A stretch of 64,000 bases of DNA from Gloeopeniophorella convolvens (taxonomy: Eukaryota > Basidiomycota > Agaricomycetes > Russulales). The notes beneath the pieces are model-generated. The model was not told where the DNA came from. It was given only the letters and a program-made list of their open reading frames with translations, and did not search any database. The translations under genes were made by a program, and so were the position numbers. Shown piece by piece: positions 10,788 through 22,200 of this stretch. The DNA is taken from contig WTXD01000070.1 in assembly GCA_022496205.1 (NCBI GenBank), positions 1 to 64,000 on the forward strand. Reading direction: 5' to 3'. How positions within the stretch are numbered: position 1 is the stretch's first letter; each line of letters begins with the position of its first letter.

Positions 10788-11881
10788 GCCATGTGCCCCA
10801 TGGCTTGACTCTACTATCCGGCACACTCATGCGCCATCAACATCTATACCCCGCAATGCTGGACATCGATATTTATCACCCAGGTACTGTTGTACTTGGT
10901 CATTTCCTTTCATGAGTCGACCAACCCCGTGCGCTTGGTCTGGTGGGGGAGGGTGTAAGGCGTGCGCCTTACCGGGCCTCCGGCCCAGTGTACCAGGCGT
11001 GCATCGCCAACGCGCGCTGCATTCAATACTGAGCTCGCAGACTTTGGCGGCGTGGGACTAATGTAACTCCTTTCAGATTGTCTAGATTACCTAAGTACTG
11101 TACAGTTCTTCCTGTATTTAAAAGGGGCCGAAACCTTGATGTTTCGGCACCTTATATTCTTTACACAATTGACAGACTGTTCTGGTTCTATTGTGTGAAG
11201 TCTTGGGTATTTCTAAGGCCTCGCAACGCGAGCCTTACAGACAACCGGCAAGGCATTCACACAGAGCTAAAGTCTTGTGCCAACCAACAGTCCAGGAGCG
11301 GTGTTCAAGCTTGGTGGCCTTTGTTTAAGGTCACTGAATGAGTCAACTGTAGAATGCTGGTCCTCAAGATTAGAACTTGTAGTCTACTACAAGAGAGGCT
11401 GTCGGCACTCTTACCTGGTCCTCAAGAGGAAAGTCTGAGGACCTAAGTGCGCAACTACATGGGTTTATATACTACTAGAGGAGTGCTTATAAAGTGACTC
11501 TGCAGCTGCTGACTGAGCAACTTGGTCCTGACTGATGCACCTTACTCATGCTCACTAAGCCAGTTTCCCACACTACATCATGCTCGCTTAGCAATGACAT
11601 TATGCACAGCACAATCTAGACTACTGACATCACCATGATGTCACAACCTAAAGTCCATGGCCTCTAGGCCCTTCCAGCCCATTCTAGCCCTAATATCCCA
11701 TGGGATGAGTCACAAGACAAGTCACATGCCATCATGTGCAGCTTACGTAAGCCTGCACCTAACACAAAGAAAATAATTCCTGTAGAATATATGCTTTTAG
11801 CTCTTCTTCAATTACTCACTTAGCAGTGAAGGCTCAAGCCTACTAAGTGGTCCAGGAATCCTTCGAAAAAACGCATCCATG

Positions 11882-12015
11882 ACAGGAGGCAATTGGCCTC
11901 CAGTACGTTGAGTTCAAAACACTAAAAACCTTGCAATACCCAGGCGAACAAGTCCCTCATGTGGATTCCCTGGTAACCTCGTCAATTGACAAAGGAGAAT
12001 AGGCTTAAGGCCTTA
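11882..12015 (+). repeat. Imperfect direct repeat, copy 1
   Basis: Shares GGAGGCAAT, CCTC(C/T)GGTACGT-like, GTCCCTCA, AACCTCGT, ATTGACAAAGGAGAA and GCTTAAGG with 12444-12570 in the same order. Probably ends of a degraded LTR element. Confidence 0.65.
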
Positions 12016-12443
12016 GAGTACAACTGCTATGCCTTAAGTACTACAAGTCAAACGGTTTACATAATGTCCTAGTATCGAGTCATACCAAGTCAGAGTAGAC
12101 TCAGGGTGGGTCTCCTAGGTAGAAGTACAGTGAGGGTCGAATGGTAGAAGGGGCATATTAAGATAAGTGAAGGGGCATATCAAGATAAGTGAAGGATCGT
12201 ATGATAAGTGAAAGATAAGTGTCCCTAAATGTATAGGTTCACGTTGATGAGTCATAAGTCTTTACACAGGATGATTCGTCAAACTGATATGCCACTCCTG
12301 ACAACCACAGGATCAAGAAGTAGGAGTCGATGAAGAGATTGTAATATTCAGATAGATAATGAAACAGAAAAGTGAAAAGGATTGTGCAATGTATCATACA
12401 AGCGAAGAAAAGAAAAGAAAGTCATATCATACAAGTCGTGACA

Positions 12444-12570
12444 CAGAGGGAGGCAATCAGCCTCTGGTACGTCGATAAAGAGCTGAAGTCCATTACCTTG
12501 CTTGGGAGCGAATCCCTCAGGTGGTATCCTTATAACCTCGTTGATTGACAAAGGAGAACAAGCTTAAGGC
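12444..12570 (+). repeat. Imperfect direct repeat, copy 2
   Basis: Partner of 11882-12015. Its first part also resembles 1237-1275 within the inverted-repeat element. Confidence 0.65.
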
Positions 12571-13411
12571 TCATCTCTGGTACCAAGCATGTTTAAATAC
12601 AAACAAAGCAGTCAATAATAATACGAACATTTCAGAGGATTCCACAGCATACAATTAAGTCATAACAGAGTGAAGTGGGGCAGGGGGACATGAATAAAGT
12701 GGTGCTCAGAGTATCAGAATGATGGGGAAGTAAGCAAAGTATAGTAAGAAAAAGATGAGCATCTGACAAGGCAGGAAATTATGACAGTACTGGTGTTGTG
12801 CGGAGTTGGAGCTCCCGTTACAATGCATTGGATTGGTCTGAAAGTTGGTGGGTGCATCAGGAATGACAAATGTCAGCATTCTGAGGACAGGAGGGGCAGG
12901 GGAGGATGGGGGAGGGAAAGGATGGAAGGGGGCCACTCAGGACACAATTCCCCCTCCCTCCCCTTTCCCCTAGGACACACAGACATACTAGGGGTACTCA
13001 AAGTAATGATAATAGGGTTACAATAGTCTATTCTACAAAGTATATAAGTTGTGGAAAGGATTCCCAAGGCCAGTGTTTGCTTCCAGCCCTCTGGGATGAC
13101 ACCCAGTCTGAGCCATGAGAAAGGGGAGAAAAGTCAAAGACTGTGGTGCCCCATCCAAATTATATAAGCTGGGTGGTGCCCCAGTCAACTGACATAAGCA
13201 AACTACCTAATATGGTACAGAGTCCACATAACCAGTCTGTATCAACAGGTCTCTCCCCTTGCATACATTATTCCTATGCCATGTTCGTTTATCTGTTTGC
13301 TTTTATTTGTCTATTGTATGTACATGATCTACAGAATAAAGTGTGTACAAGAAATCAAAAAAGCGGACATAGAAAAGATGAGTTAAAGTGCAGCCGGAAA
13401 GTGCCGAGTCC

Positions 13412-13440
13412 GGGCCGTGGGAACGGTGCGGAAAGGCAAA
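13412..13440 (+). repeat. 29-bp block shared exactly with 27841-27869
   Basis: GGGCCGTGGGAACGG through GGAAAGGCAAA is identical at both places, with partial matching upstream (GCCGAGTCC against GCCGATTTC). It lies about 180 bp before the PTC7 start here, and about 250 bp before TSR3 copy B there. It could be a regulatory element or a relic of the event that placed copy B. Confidence 0.6.
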
Positions 13441-13617
13441 CACTGTGTTCGGGACGGGACGGAGAAGGGAGCGGGGCCGGGCGGAGGCAGGTACCCGGCA
13501 TTGTGCGGCTGAGGGACTCGCTTGCTCTCCTCCACTCACCATCGTCACTAACAACGACAACGGCCGCGACCGCGACAGCGACCGCGACCTCGGGTTCGCC
13601 TCCATTGCAGCGACACG

Positions 13618-15510
13618 ATGTCCGCGCCCGGTCCAACAATCAAGTCCTTCCAGAAGCGACTCTACACTGTCCTCCCCAGGGGCGTCGCCGCCACACGCGT
13701 CCGCTCGAACAGTGCGGGGGCATCCTCCCGCGCCCTGCACAGTTTCTCCCCCTCGCTAGCCTACTTTGACCCTCCTCAGCCTCCCCCGTCGTCTCGTCCG
13801 AGTAACCTGCAGCTCATCTCCACCAGTCGCCTCCCGATAGAGGCCAGGGCAGAACCAGAAGCTCCGAACTCTGGACATTCACAACATGCTCACACCGGCC
13901 CCGCTCCGCCATCCTCCCTCGCCCTCACCTCACCCCAGTCTTCCAACGCCTCCTCTTCTCCCCTCAGCGGCCTTCCCCTGACCAGCCTCCACGCACCCCC
14001 CTTCTTCCTATACCAGCCCTTTGCACCACCATCCGCATTACCGTCCTCCGCCGTGCTCGATCCATGCTCTCTTTCTCCGTACGCCTCCACTTCCAAACAC
14101 CGTTTCCACTTTGATGTAGGCGCCTATGGCATCCCAAAACGCCACCCGTCGTCCGTCGTCTCTGGTCGCGACGGCGCGGGCGGCGCGGAGCTTTGGTCGC
14201 ACAGCTCCAAACTTACAGAAGGGCTCGACCTTGCGGTGCAGGTCGGCGAGGACGCCTACTTTGTCCGCGAGAACGCGATGGGTGTCGCGGACGGCGTCGG
14301 CGGATGGTCCCGAACCCGTGCGTGCCTCAATTTCGTCCCATCTCTCCCGCCCCTCTCACACTTATCCTCCTTCCGAATGCAGATTCACCGAAAGGCGCCC
14401 CGTCCCCATCAGCCCTGTTCGCTCGGCGGCTGATGCACTTCTGTTCCGCAGAAGTCGCCGCGCAGGCGGCGTCCCCGGCTGTCTCCTTCCACGATGTGCC
14501 CCCCTCGGCGGCAACCGCCTTCTTCCCGTACCCACAGTCCCCACAGTCGCCGCTCGCGGCCGTGCCCGAGGACGCCGTAGAGGATGCGGTCGAGGAACTC
14601 GCGGACGGGCTCGACGTGCTGCTGATCCTCGAGCGGGCGTACGAGCGCGCGCTCAAGGCTCACGTCGTCGCGCCGGCCACGCAGGCGTCGACGCCGGCGC
14701 TGCCCGCGCCGAGCAGGCCCGAGCCGCTGCTGACGGGCTCGTCGACAGCACTGCTGGCCGTGCTCGACAGCGCAGGCCCGCACGCGCCGACGCCCGAGGT
14801 GAGCGTGAGCGGGGATGCGCTCGCGCACGACGCAGTGATCCGCATCGCGCACCTGGGTGACTGCATGGGCATGCTCGTGCGCGGGGACGAGATCGCGTGG
14901 CGCAGCGAGGAGATGTGGTGGGGGGTGCGTGCCCGCCCTCTTTCTCTCCTTTCACACCGAGCACTGACCAACCCTGGCATCGCAGTTCAACACGCCGCTG
15001 CAGCTCGGTCCGGCATCCAGTACGCCGCCGGGCGCCGCGCAGGTCCACACGCTGCCCGTGCGCGCGGACGATATCCTCATCCTCGCCTCGGACGGGCTGA
15101 GCGACAATCTGTGGGACGAGGAGGTGCTGGACGAGGTCGTGCGCTTCCGGCGCACGTTCCTAGCGTCGCCCGCGGCGCTGCCGCGGCGCACGCTCGCGGG
15201 CATGCTTTCCGAGGCGCTGTGCTCGCGCGCGCGCACAGTGTCTCAGCGGCGAGCGCGGGCAGCGGCCGCCGTCGCGGACGAGGAAGTCCCGTTCGCGCGG
15301 CGCGCGCGCGAGGAGGGCCGTGCGTTCTGCGGGGGCAAGTCGGACGGTGAGTTGGTCCCACGCTGTCTGGCACGGGCGCCTGTGCGCTGTCGTTGGCGCT
15401 GCGTATCCCCGTACAGCAGGAGTGTGCTTATCACAGGCTTCCCCGCAGACATTTCGGTGCTCGTCGCGGTGATCTCCCCCGCCGAAGACAGTGCCGCCGC
15501 GCGGCGGTAG
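13618..15510 (+). CDS. PTC7: PTC7-type PP2C protein phosphatase
   Basis: Mitochondrial PP2C-family Ser/Thr phosphatase; yeast Ptc7 acts on matrix proteins and promotes coenzyme Q synthesis. Exons 13618-14317, 14383-14924, 14986-15346 and 15449-15510 give 554 residues. Metal-binding and family motifs appear in order: GEDAYF and GVADGVGGW (about residues 215-227), GSSTALLAVL, AHLGDCMGML, LASDGLSDNLWDEE and a final KSDDISVLVAVI. The first 190 residues are basic, Ser- and Pro-rich, suiting a mitochondrial presequence and making the protein longer than yeast Ptc7. Introns are 65, 61 and 102 nt with GTGCGT/GTGAGT donors. All exon joins keep frame. An acidic insert (AVPEDAVEDAVEELADG) lies between the two halves. 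Confidence 0.9.
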
Positions 15511-15977
15511 AGTGGGCGCGGGCGCTGCCGCGCCCCCGCATTGCTTCTGCTCACTGCCTGCCTCGCATCTCTCCACATCTCGTGTGCTCCATCTACACCG
15601 AAGCGGACGCTAGGTTTGCTTTCTCGCGGTTGCGGTCCGAGTTTGGCACCCCATGACTGATATGCATCTATGCTCCTTCCGCGACACATCCAAAAATTAC
15701 GTGCGCGGGCGTCGCCGCCCCGGCACCTATGTTCTTCCCACTTCACACTACCACATTGTTTTGTCTTGCCCCCCCTCAGCATTCTTGTGACCGTCTACCC
15801 CATCCTAGCACGCCGCTTATTTGTTTGATATTATTCACCTCGCTTTGCACCCCATGTACGCCGTAGAAGTTTCAACACGGAAATGTAATCTATACGATTT
15901 TCAATTGGGAACACACCCTCATCCTACATCAAGTGCTTACATCGTACAGACCGCCCGACGATCCTCGCGCGCGGCGC
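15511..15977. other. Intergenic, convergent PTC7 and PUP1 ends
   Basis: Holds the 3' untranslated regions of PTC7 and PUP1. No further gene seen. Confidence 0.6.
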
Positions 15978-17085
15978 CTAGCTCGTGTCCATCGCCTCGG
16001 CGGCGACGGGGCGCACCTCCTCGCTGACGATGAGACTGTGGACCTTCTCGCGCGTCCAAGCGGTCGTGCCGCGGCGGAAGCCATACGTGCGCTCCTTCTC
16101 GACACGCACGTTGGGCGTCACGTAGTTGCGCAGCATTTCGGTGTTTGACGCGGTGATCACGCACGCGTCGACGTTCGAACCCGAGCCGAGGTCATTGAAA
16201 ATGCCGGCCGAGATCGCGGCGACGACCAGCTGGAGCGCGTCTTCGCGCTGCGCGGGCGGGTGAGCCGGTCGGGCAGACAGGCAGGCAGGCGGCGCACCTC
16301 CATGTTGGGCTTCCAGGCAGATCAAAGACGCCATCGCGGCGAGCGAGCCGGAGCCCATGGTCACGTACGGGAGTTATCCGTCGAGCCGTGCGGGTGGATC
16401 GTGAAGAGGTGCGCGCCGGTCGCGTCGACGCCGCCGAGCACAAGCGCGGCGCCGATCTGGCCCTGGTGCCTGCGCCACAGCTCGTTATCAATAAGACAGC
16501 AGCATCAAGGGCAGGGGCGCGCGCACTGGAAAAGCCGCTGCTTGAGCATGGTCATCGCGGTGACGACGCGCGGCTTGCGGCCAGTCGAGAGCGCGTGCAG
16601 CTCGATGTTGCTCGAGATGAGCGCGGTGACAAACTCGGTGTCCGCGCGGTGCCCGCGCCGCAGCAGCGGATCGACTCGCTGATGTAGTGGATCTGTGCGC
16701 TGCGTGAGCGCGCGTGCGTACGTGGTGGGACGGGCAGGTACCTTTTCGCAGTTCTTGTCGGCGACGATGGGGCCAGCGGTCGCGCGCGTGTCTGCGCCGA
16801 GGACGATGCCGTCCTTGAAGAGGCAGCCGACGATGGTGGTGCCGGTGCTGGTCGCCTTGGGCATCTTCACGCCCTTGCCCTCAAGAAAGGCATTGCTGCG
16901 CGCATACAAGGGCATCTCAGTGTCTGCGCGCACATCGCGCGGACGGTGCGCACCGATTTGCGTTGGAAAAGTCGAACCTGGTCGGTGTGGACGGACAGAG
17001 GCGGCGGCCATAATGTCGAAGACAGAGCAGAGCAAAGCGAGGCCGCGAGCGAGCGCAGAGGCGTACGCGTCGCAGGTGCTTACAT
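15978..17085 (-). CDS. PUP1: Proteasome subunit beta type-7 (beta-2), with reading-frame breaks
   Basis: Trypsin-like beta-2 subunit of the 20S proteasome. Propeptide [16 protein letters not shown] precedes TSTGTTIVG, where the mature enzyme starts at the catalytic Thr of [70 protein letters not shown] and [15 protein letters not shown] follow. Probable exons (minus): 16977-16954, 16895-16742, 16692-16527, 16471-16298 and 16247-15978. The conserved frame is broken by single-base losses near 16645 (GTA-ADTEF), 16373 (before LPYVTMG), 16329 and 16318. The start is unclear: ATGGCC at 17010 is out of frame, while splicing GTAAGC (17083) to CAG (16978) would assemble a split ATG before TTCGAC. Because the gene is essential, base-call errors are the likeliest cause. 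Confidence 0.85.
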
Positions 17086-17187
17086 CAGCGGAGTTGTCCC
17101 AGGGCAATCAGCGGGGAGCTGCGGCCGTGCCCGTCTCTCTGCACACTACCTCCACAACGACACCACCGACGACGACGACAGCCCACC
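17010..17187. promoter_or_regulatory. Divergent promoter between PUP1 and GVP36
   Basis: The PUP1 and GVP36 starts lie head to head with at most about 180 bp between them, so both must draw on this short region. No TATA box is evident. Confidence 0.5.
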
Positions 17188-18496
17188 ATGGAAGGTTGGA
17201 ACAAACTGCAGTCGAGCCTCGCGAACCTCAACATAGGCCAGTCGGCGAACAAGTTCGCCAAGGGCTTCAACTCGTCCGTGCAGGCGACAAAGGAGCGCCT
17301 TGGACAGGTCGCTCCCGATGAGATAACAGAGCTCCCGCAGGGCATGTCTCTTTCGCTCTCTCTGTTACGTATTTTTTTACTGACATTGCATCCGCAGAGT
17401 ACAAGGACTTGGAGGGTCAGGTAGAGGCCCTCAGGGTGGCGCACCAGGCACTGCTCAAGTGCGTCTCCCACTCGTTGCTACCCGTGGCTGCGCGGCGCCT
17501 AGCCCCCGCGCGGGGTGAGGCTTCCTAATCGAGGCTACGTGCCGCCGCGGCAGGGTCACCAAGGCGTTCGAGAGCGAGACGTACGACTACCCGTCGCAGA
17601 TCCAGGAGTCGGTCGCCGAGCTCGGCGCGAACATCAGCCGGGGCGTAACGAACTTTGCGGCGAACAACCTCAAGGGCACGAACCTGCCGGCACCCGCGGC
17701 CGCGGCCGCGCCGGTGCCGCAGCACAAGACGCTGCCGCACGCGCTCGGGCGGGCCGCGGGAAGCGCGGCGGCGACGCTCGCGGTCGCGCCGGGCGGGCAG
17801 GAGGACCGGCTCGGGCGGGCGCTGAGCGAGTACGCGGGCGCGTGGACGAAAATCGGGGACGCGCGCGTGCAGCAGGATGAGACGATCGTGCACGGCTTCC
17901 TCGCGCCGTGGCAGCAGACGCTGCAGACATCGATCAACGTCGCCGTCAAGGCGCGGCAGGCCGTGCGCGTCTCGCGCCTCGAGCTCGACGCCGCCAAGCA
18001 GACGTACGTCGCTGTGGGGCGGCGGTGCGGCTTTGTGGCGTGCTAACGCTGGTCTCGGCCGCGTCCAGGCTGAAGAACGCTGGCCCGGCCAAACAGGAGC
18101 ACGCCCGCTTGGAGGTCGAGAACGCCGAGGACGACCTCGTGCAGAAGACAGAGGTCGCCATTACGCTCATGAAGGCCGTTCTCGATAATGTGCGCTGCTG
18201 GAATCTTTTTGAATACTTCGATACTGATCTCCGCCTGTAGCCCGAGCCCATCAAGAACCTGAACGAGCTCGTCAAGGCTCAGGTATGTTTTCCTTACCCT
18301 TTCAAGCGACTGGTCTGACATCTGCGCAGTTGATATTCTACTCGACCGCCGCCGAAGCGCTGAGCGCTGTGCAGGGCGAGATTGAAGAGCTGAGCGTCGC
18401 CGCAGAGGGCGAGTACAGGTGCGTCAATATATATATATATATATATATAATTATCTGTGCTGATTGCTCCGGACTAGAAAGTCTCGCGACCACTGA
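17188..18496 (+). CDS. GVP36: BAR-domain protein, Gvp36 family
   Basis: Membrane-curving BAR protein (BAR_2 family) of Golgi/endosomal membranes; yeast Gvp36 works in endocytosis and vacuole trafficking. Seven exons (17188-17341, 17398-17458, 17554-18003, 18069-18189, 18241-18282, 18330-18418, 18478-18496) give 311 residues. N-terminal amphipathic stretch LANLNIGQSANKFAKGF, then ERLGQ and ELPQEYKDLEGQVEAL typical of the family. Long helices follow (YAGAWTKIGDARVQQDE, VSRLELDAAKQT, NAEDDLVQKTEVAI, FYSTAAEALSAVQ). The first intron needs a GC donor (GCATGT at 17342) to keep LPQ-EYKDL in frame. Intron 6 holds an AT microsatellite. The last exon is only 19 nt (KSRDH, stop). Confidence 0.88.
18427..18450. 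repeat. (AT)n microsatellite in GVP36 intron 6
   Basis: About eleven AT units directly after the GTGCGT donor. Expected to vary in length between strains. Confidence 0.9.
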
Positions 18497-18790
18497 GGTG
18501 GCACTGAACTGATGCTGACGTGATGATTGTGAGGAGGAAGGATCGGAGATAGGAGATTTTGGACGATGCGCTGCCTCGGCGGTTTTCATTCTTATGCGCT
18601 GGCTCTGTTTGTACGTGCCTTGTCTGTGCTTGCCTTCCCGGTGTTCCAATTTGTATTCCAATGCCCTGTTGGCTCGATTCCCCGCCGTGATCGTGCTTCT
18701 CTGACCTATGACGCGCAATCTATCGACGATGGCACCCATCCACCCACTTGTGATTGAACGACGACGACCAACGCCAACAGCTCCACAACA
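18497..18790. other. Intergenic with promoter of the FAD oxidoreductase
   Basis: No gene seen. It covers the GVP36 3' end and the upstream region of the gene at 18791. Confidence 0.6.
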
Positions 18791-20617
18791 ATGGCCAAGA
18801 AACGCGTCGCCATCGTCGGCGCCGGCGCCGCCGGCATGTCCGCCGCCTATGCACTCTCCAAGCACCCAGACCGCTACGAGGTCACCGTATTTGACAAGGA
18901 GCCCGTCGCGGGCGGCATGGCGAGCTCCATGGACGTCGACCCCGCCCGCTTTGGCGCGGGCCACATCAATGACGGCGTGCAGGGCTGCTCGCCGGCGTTC
19001 GCCAACACGCTCCGCATCTTCCGCGAGCTCGGCTTTCCTCCCGAGAAGGTCGAGATGCAGTATGTGTCGCCTCTCCTCTTATTATAATGGCAGCGCGCTC
19101 ATATCTCGAGTACAGGATCAGCTTTGGGCAGGGCGAGGACTTCTGGACGAACGTGTTCCCGTCACCGCTGACGGAGCGGCTCGCGCCGCAGATCCGCAAG
19201 TTTGGGCGCGTGCTGCGCACCGTGAAGCGGCTCGAGGGTGCGCTCGCACTGCTGCCGATTCGCGCGCTGCTGCGCCTCTTTGGGCTGTCCAAGGACTTTG
19301 GCGAGCGCATGGTCTACCCGCTCGCGGCGCTGTTCTTTGGGACGGGCAACCAGACGCCGTATGTCGCGTCTGCCATCCTGGTGCGCTGACTCGTCAATTT
19401 TCTGGCGACGACGCATTGTTCACTCTGGTTATATGCGTCAGGAGCGTGTGTTTATGGACCCGAGCATGCGCCTGTTCGAGTACGACGAGCGCAGTTTGCT
19501 CGCGAGCATCCCCGAGATGTACGCATTCCAAAAGGTATGACATCATACCTACGCGTACTCACCTCATCGCTCATCACGCGGCGCGCGCGCAGCTGTCAGA
19601 CACGTACACGGCTTGGCAGCACAAGATCGCCGAGGCAGACAACGTGACCTTCCTGCTCGGACACGAGGTCCTGCGCGTCGTCAAGCGCACGCGCACACGC
19701 ACAGTGCTCGAGTACCGCGCGCCGTCGAGCGACGCGCCGCTGTGCACCGAGTTCGACGCGCTCATCCTTGCGACGGACGCCGATGCCGCGCGCACGCTGC
19801 TCGGCGAGCAGGCGGGGTGGCTCGAGCGGCACGTCCTCGGGGGCGTCAAGTACCTGCACGACCTGACCGTCACGCACACCGACGCCGAATACATGCGCAA
19901 GGTGCGTCCGCACCCACCGTGCCGCCTTCTTGTCGCGGGGCAGGTTCTGACGAGCCCGCCGGCGCAGCACTACGAAACGCAGTTCCGCCCCGGGCTCCTC
20001 GCGCGCAGCGCGACGGACGCCGAGTTCGAGCGCGCGACGAAGTCCTTCCGCCCGCTGTACTACACGTACCAGTACCCGGACGCGCGCGCGCAGCTCGAGA
20101 TGTCGTTCGACTTGACGTATTACCAGCCGCAGCTGTCGGAGGACCGCGCGCACGTGTTCCAGACAATCTTCCTCGATCGCGACGGGTGCGGCGCGCGCTG
20201 GACGAAGCGCGAGATTGCGGGCGGCGAGGTCGTCGGCGAGCGGTGGTGGAAGCAGCAGAGCCACCGGTGGCAGCACTATGCAAGGGTCGTGCCGTGGATG
20301 TGGGCGATCAACGGCACGCGCGGGACGTAGTGCGTGCCCCCCTCTCACACACTGCATACCCCAACTGACTGCGCTGCAGCTACGCAGGCGCATGGACGGG
20401 TGAGTGGCTCGATGAGCGGTGCACGTGGGGGCTGGGTGTGACTGATGTCGTCCCGGCAGTGCTCAACATGCATGAAATCGGGATCACGAGCGGGTTCGCC
20501 GCGGCGTACCGGCTCGGTGCTGACTTTCCGCACCTCGACGATGAGGAGTGCACGCGGCTCTTCCGGCTGTACATGGGGCTCAGCCACGGCTCGCGTCTGG
20601 TACGTCGATATCAGTGA
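18791..20617 (+). CDS. FAD-dependent oxidoreductase, amine oxidase-like
   Basis: Flavoprotein with a Rossmann fold at the very N-terminus: VAIVGAGAAGMSAAYAL, then VFDKEPVAGGMASS, the dinucleotide-binding signature of the amine oxidase/protoporphyrinogen oxidase superfamily. Exons 18791-19059, 19116-19380, 19442-19534, 19593-19901, 19968-20329, 20380-20399 and 20460-20617 keep one frame and give 491 residues. The C-terminal FAD contact is probably the AGAWTVLNMHEIGITSG stretch. An internal hydrophobic segment (GALALLPIRALLRLFG) may sit at a membrane. There is no obvious signal peptide. The exact substrate cannot be told. A GTACGT follows the last Leu codon, but a downstream intron would be only about 26 nt, so I end the gene at the TGA 20615-20617. 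Confidence 0.85.
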
Positions 20618-21164
20618 TCCAGGGTGTCGACGGCCTCTTACGAGAGCGTTGTTCTAGCGGAAGGAGGACAGAAAAGGCGTGGTCGCGTAACAGATTGGAC
20701 ACCGCATTCTTGGAACAGCGTTTCTTTGTTTCGTTCCGTTCCTTTTTTACTGTACCTTAGAATAGCCGACTCTTCTAATCGCGCTGTCACCCGAGAATAT
20801 GCCATGCCGTTCGAGACAGCTCCGTATTCCGCACGGGTACTTACGGGGTATATACAACACGGGCCGAGTCGCAGTGAACAAGGGGGAGAGGAAACACACG
20901 AGGTCGCACGTAGAATGATACGTCCCCCAGACCTAGGAGGGAACAACAACAAGAGCGAGAGGGCGGAATAACGTACGTACGTACAGGGCGATCATCGAAC
21001 AGGCAATACAAATTCAATAATAACGAGGGGTGTGTGCAACGAGCGTTTGTGGGGTAGAAGACAAGGACAATCTTCGAGCTTTTGATGAAGAAAGAAAAAA
21101 ACCAAACAAAAAGGGGAGAGATTTCACAGTGAGAGCCTGCGTGCTGCGGGCAGGATGGGGTGTC
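20618..21164. other. Intergenic, convergent gene ends
   Basis: Non-coding. It includes a short ACGT repeat near 20972-20985. Confidence 0.6.
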
Positions 21165-21978
21165 TCAGAGGAAGAGCGCGCTGAGGGCGACCGCGCCGCA
21201 CGCGAGCAGGCCCGCGGTGCTCGCGCGCGCGCTGAGCGGGGCGGCGGCGCCGTTCTTCTTCGCGGTCGAGCTGCCAGAGGGGCCCGCGGACGTCGAGGAC
21301 GCGCTCGAGTTGCCCGAGGTCGAGCTGCTTGTGGGCGTGCTCGCGGAGCTCGTCGGCGCAGGGGGCGCTGCAATCAGACGGTATCCATGTGAGCGGCGTT
21401 AACACGGGGGGCATGGGGACACGCACTGCCGGGGGCCTTGACCTCAAAGTCGGAGCTGTTCGCGTAGACCTGAGTCGAGTTGATAGGGTTGATGAACACG
21501 ACTTGGTAGCCTGTGCCCGTAAGGAGGGTCACGTTGGTCACCGTGAACGTCTGGCGGGTAGGCCCGGGAATTTACGTGAGCTCCCCCTTGCCTGTCAAAC
21601 GGGGGCGTGGACGGGTGTGCGCACCTCCTGAGAGACGTTGACAAAGCGCGCAATGGAAAAGTCGCCGTTGAGCGTCCGGTTGTCGCCGTTGGTGACGATG
21701 ATGTCGACGGGGGACGGGTCGCCCTGGCTGAACGACCAGCTGATCGTGTTGCTGATGTTTTGGACCCTGGCGGCGCGCGCGGGGGGTCAGCAAAGGGAGT
21801 CCCCGCTGCTGCCAATTGTGTGCACGCACCAGAACTGCGAGGCGGACGGGCCATTGATGCTGATGGTCGCTATCGCGTGCGCGCCGTCAGTCGCGTGGGG
21901 TGCAATGACTGAGTAAGGTGCTCACCAAGGGCAGCGGAGGGGAGGAGGGCGAGGGCGAGCGAGGATGGCAGCACGCAT
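21165..21978 (-). CDS. Ser-rich GPI-anchored protein, Kre9/Knh1-like domain
   Basis: Small secreted cell-wall protein of a type common in basidiomycetes. Exons on the minus strand, approximately 21978-21926, 21869-21829, 21766-21625, 21550-21427 and 21367-21165. The Kre9/Knh1 N-terminal domain reads SINGPSASQFW, VQNISNTISWSFSQGDPS, VDIIVTNGD, RFVNVSQE, TFTVTNVTLLTGTGYQVVF and NSSDFEVKAPG. A Ser/Thr-rich stalk (TSSSTSGNSSASSTS) and a hydrophobic tail (STAGLLACGAVALSALFL) fit GPI attachment. N-glycosylation sites occur (NVS, NVT, NSS). Two joins are off by one or two bases as assembled: within the signal peptide near 21962, and at the first domain intron (an extra G beside W near 21829). Confidence 0.75.
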
Positions 21979-22200
21979 CGTGGCGGGGGGCGTCGACGTG
22001 GGTGTAGATGGGCAAGAAAAGCAAAGAAGAGCGGCGGACAAGGCGCGAGGCAGTCGCGTTGAAGAATTATAAAACAAAACTCAAGGATTCCCCACGCGCG
22101 TGCGTCTTCTCTTCCTTTTTCAAACTCAGCATAACAGCCGCGGCGAGATTACGGTCCGCGAGGATTCATCACGGCACATTGGGTGTTCGTCTGCAACACC

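Larger units (their letters stand above)
10788..13411. other. Non-coding repeat debris
   Basis: No supported gene. It contains two copies of an approximately 130-bp repeat (11882, 12444), LTR-like TATA stretches and short frames without conserved character. Composition is less GC-rich than the genes on the right. Confidence 0.6.

Noticed and set aside
14193..15782. Several long antisense and alternative frames over PTC7
   Set aside because: High GC makes stop codons rare. The phosphatase motifs and phased introns define one plus-strand gene.
20600..20760. Extra 3' exon of the FAD oxidoreductase after GTACGT
   Set aside because: The implied intron would be about 26 nt, shorter than any credible fungal intron.
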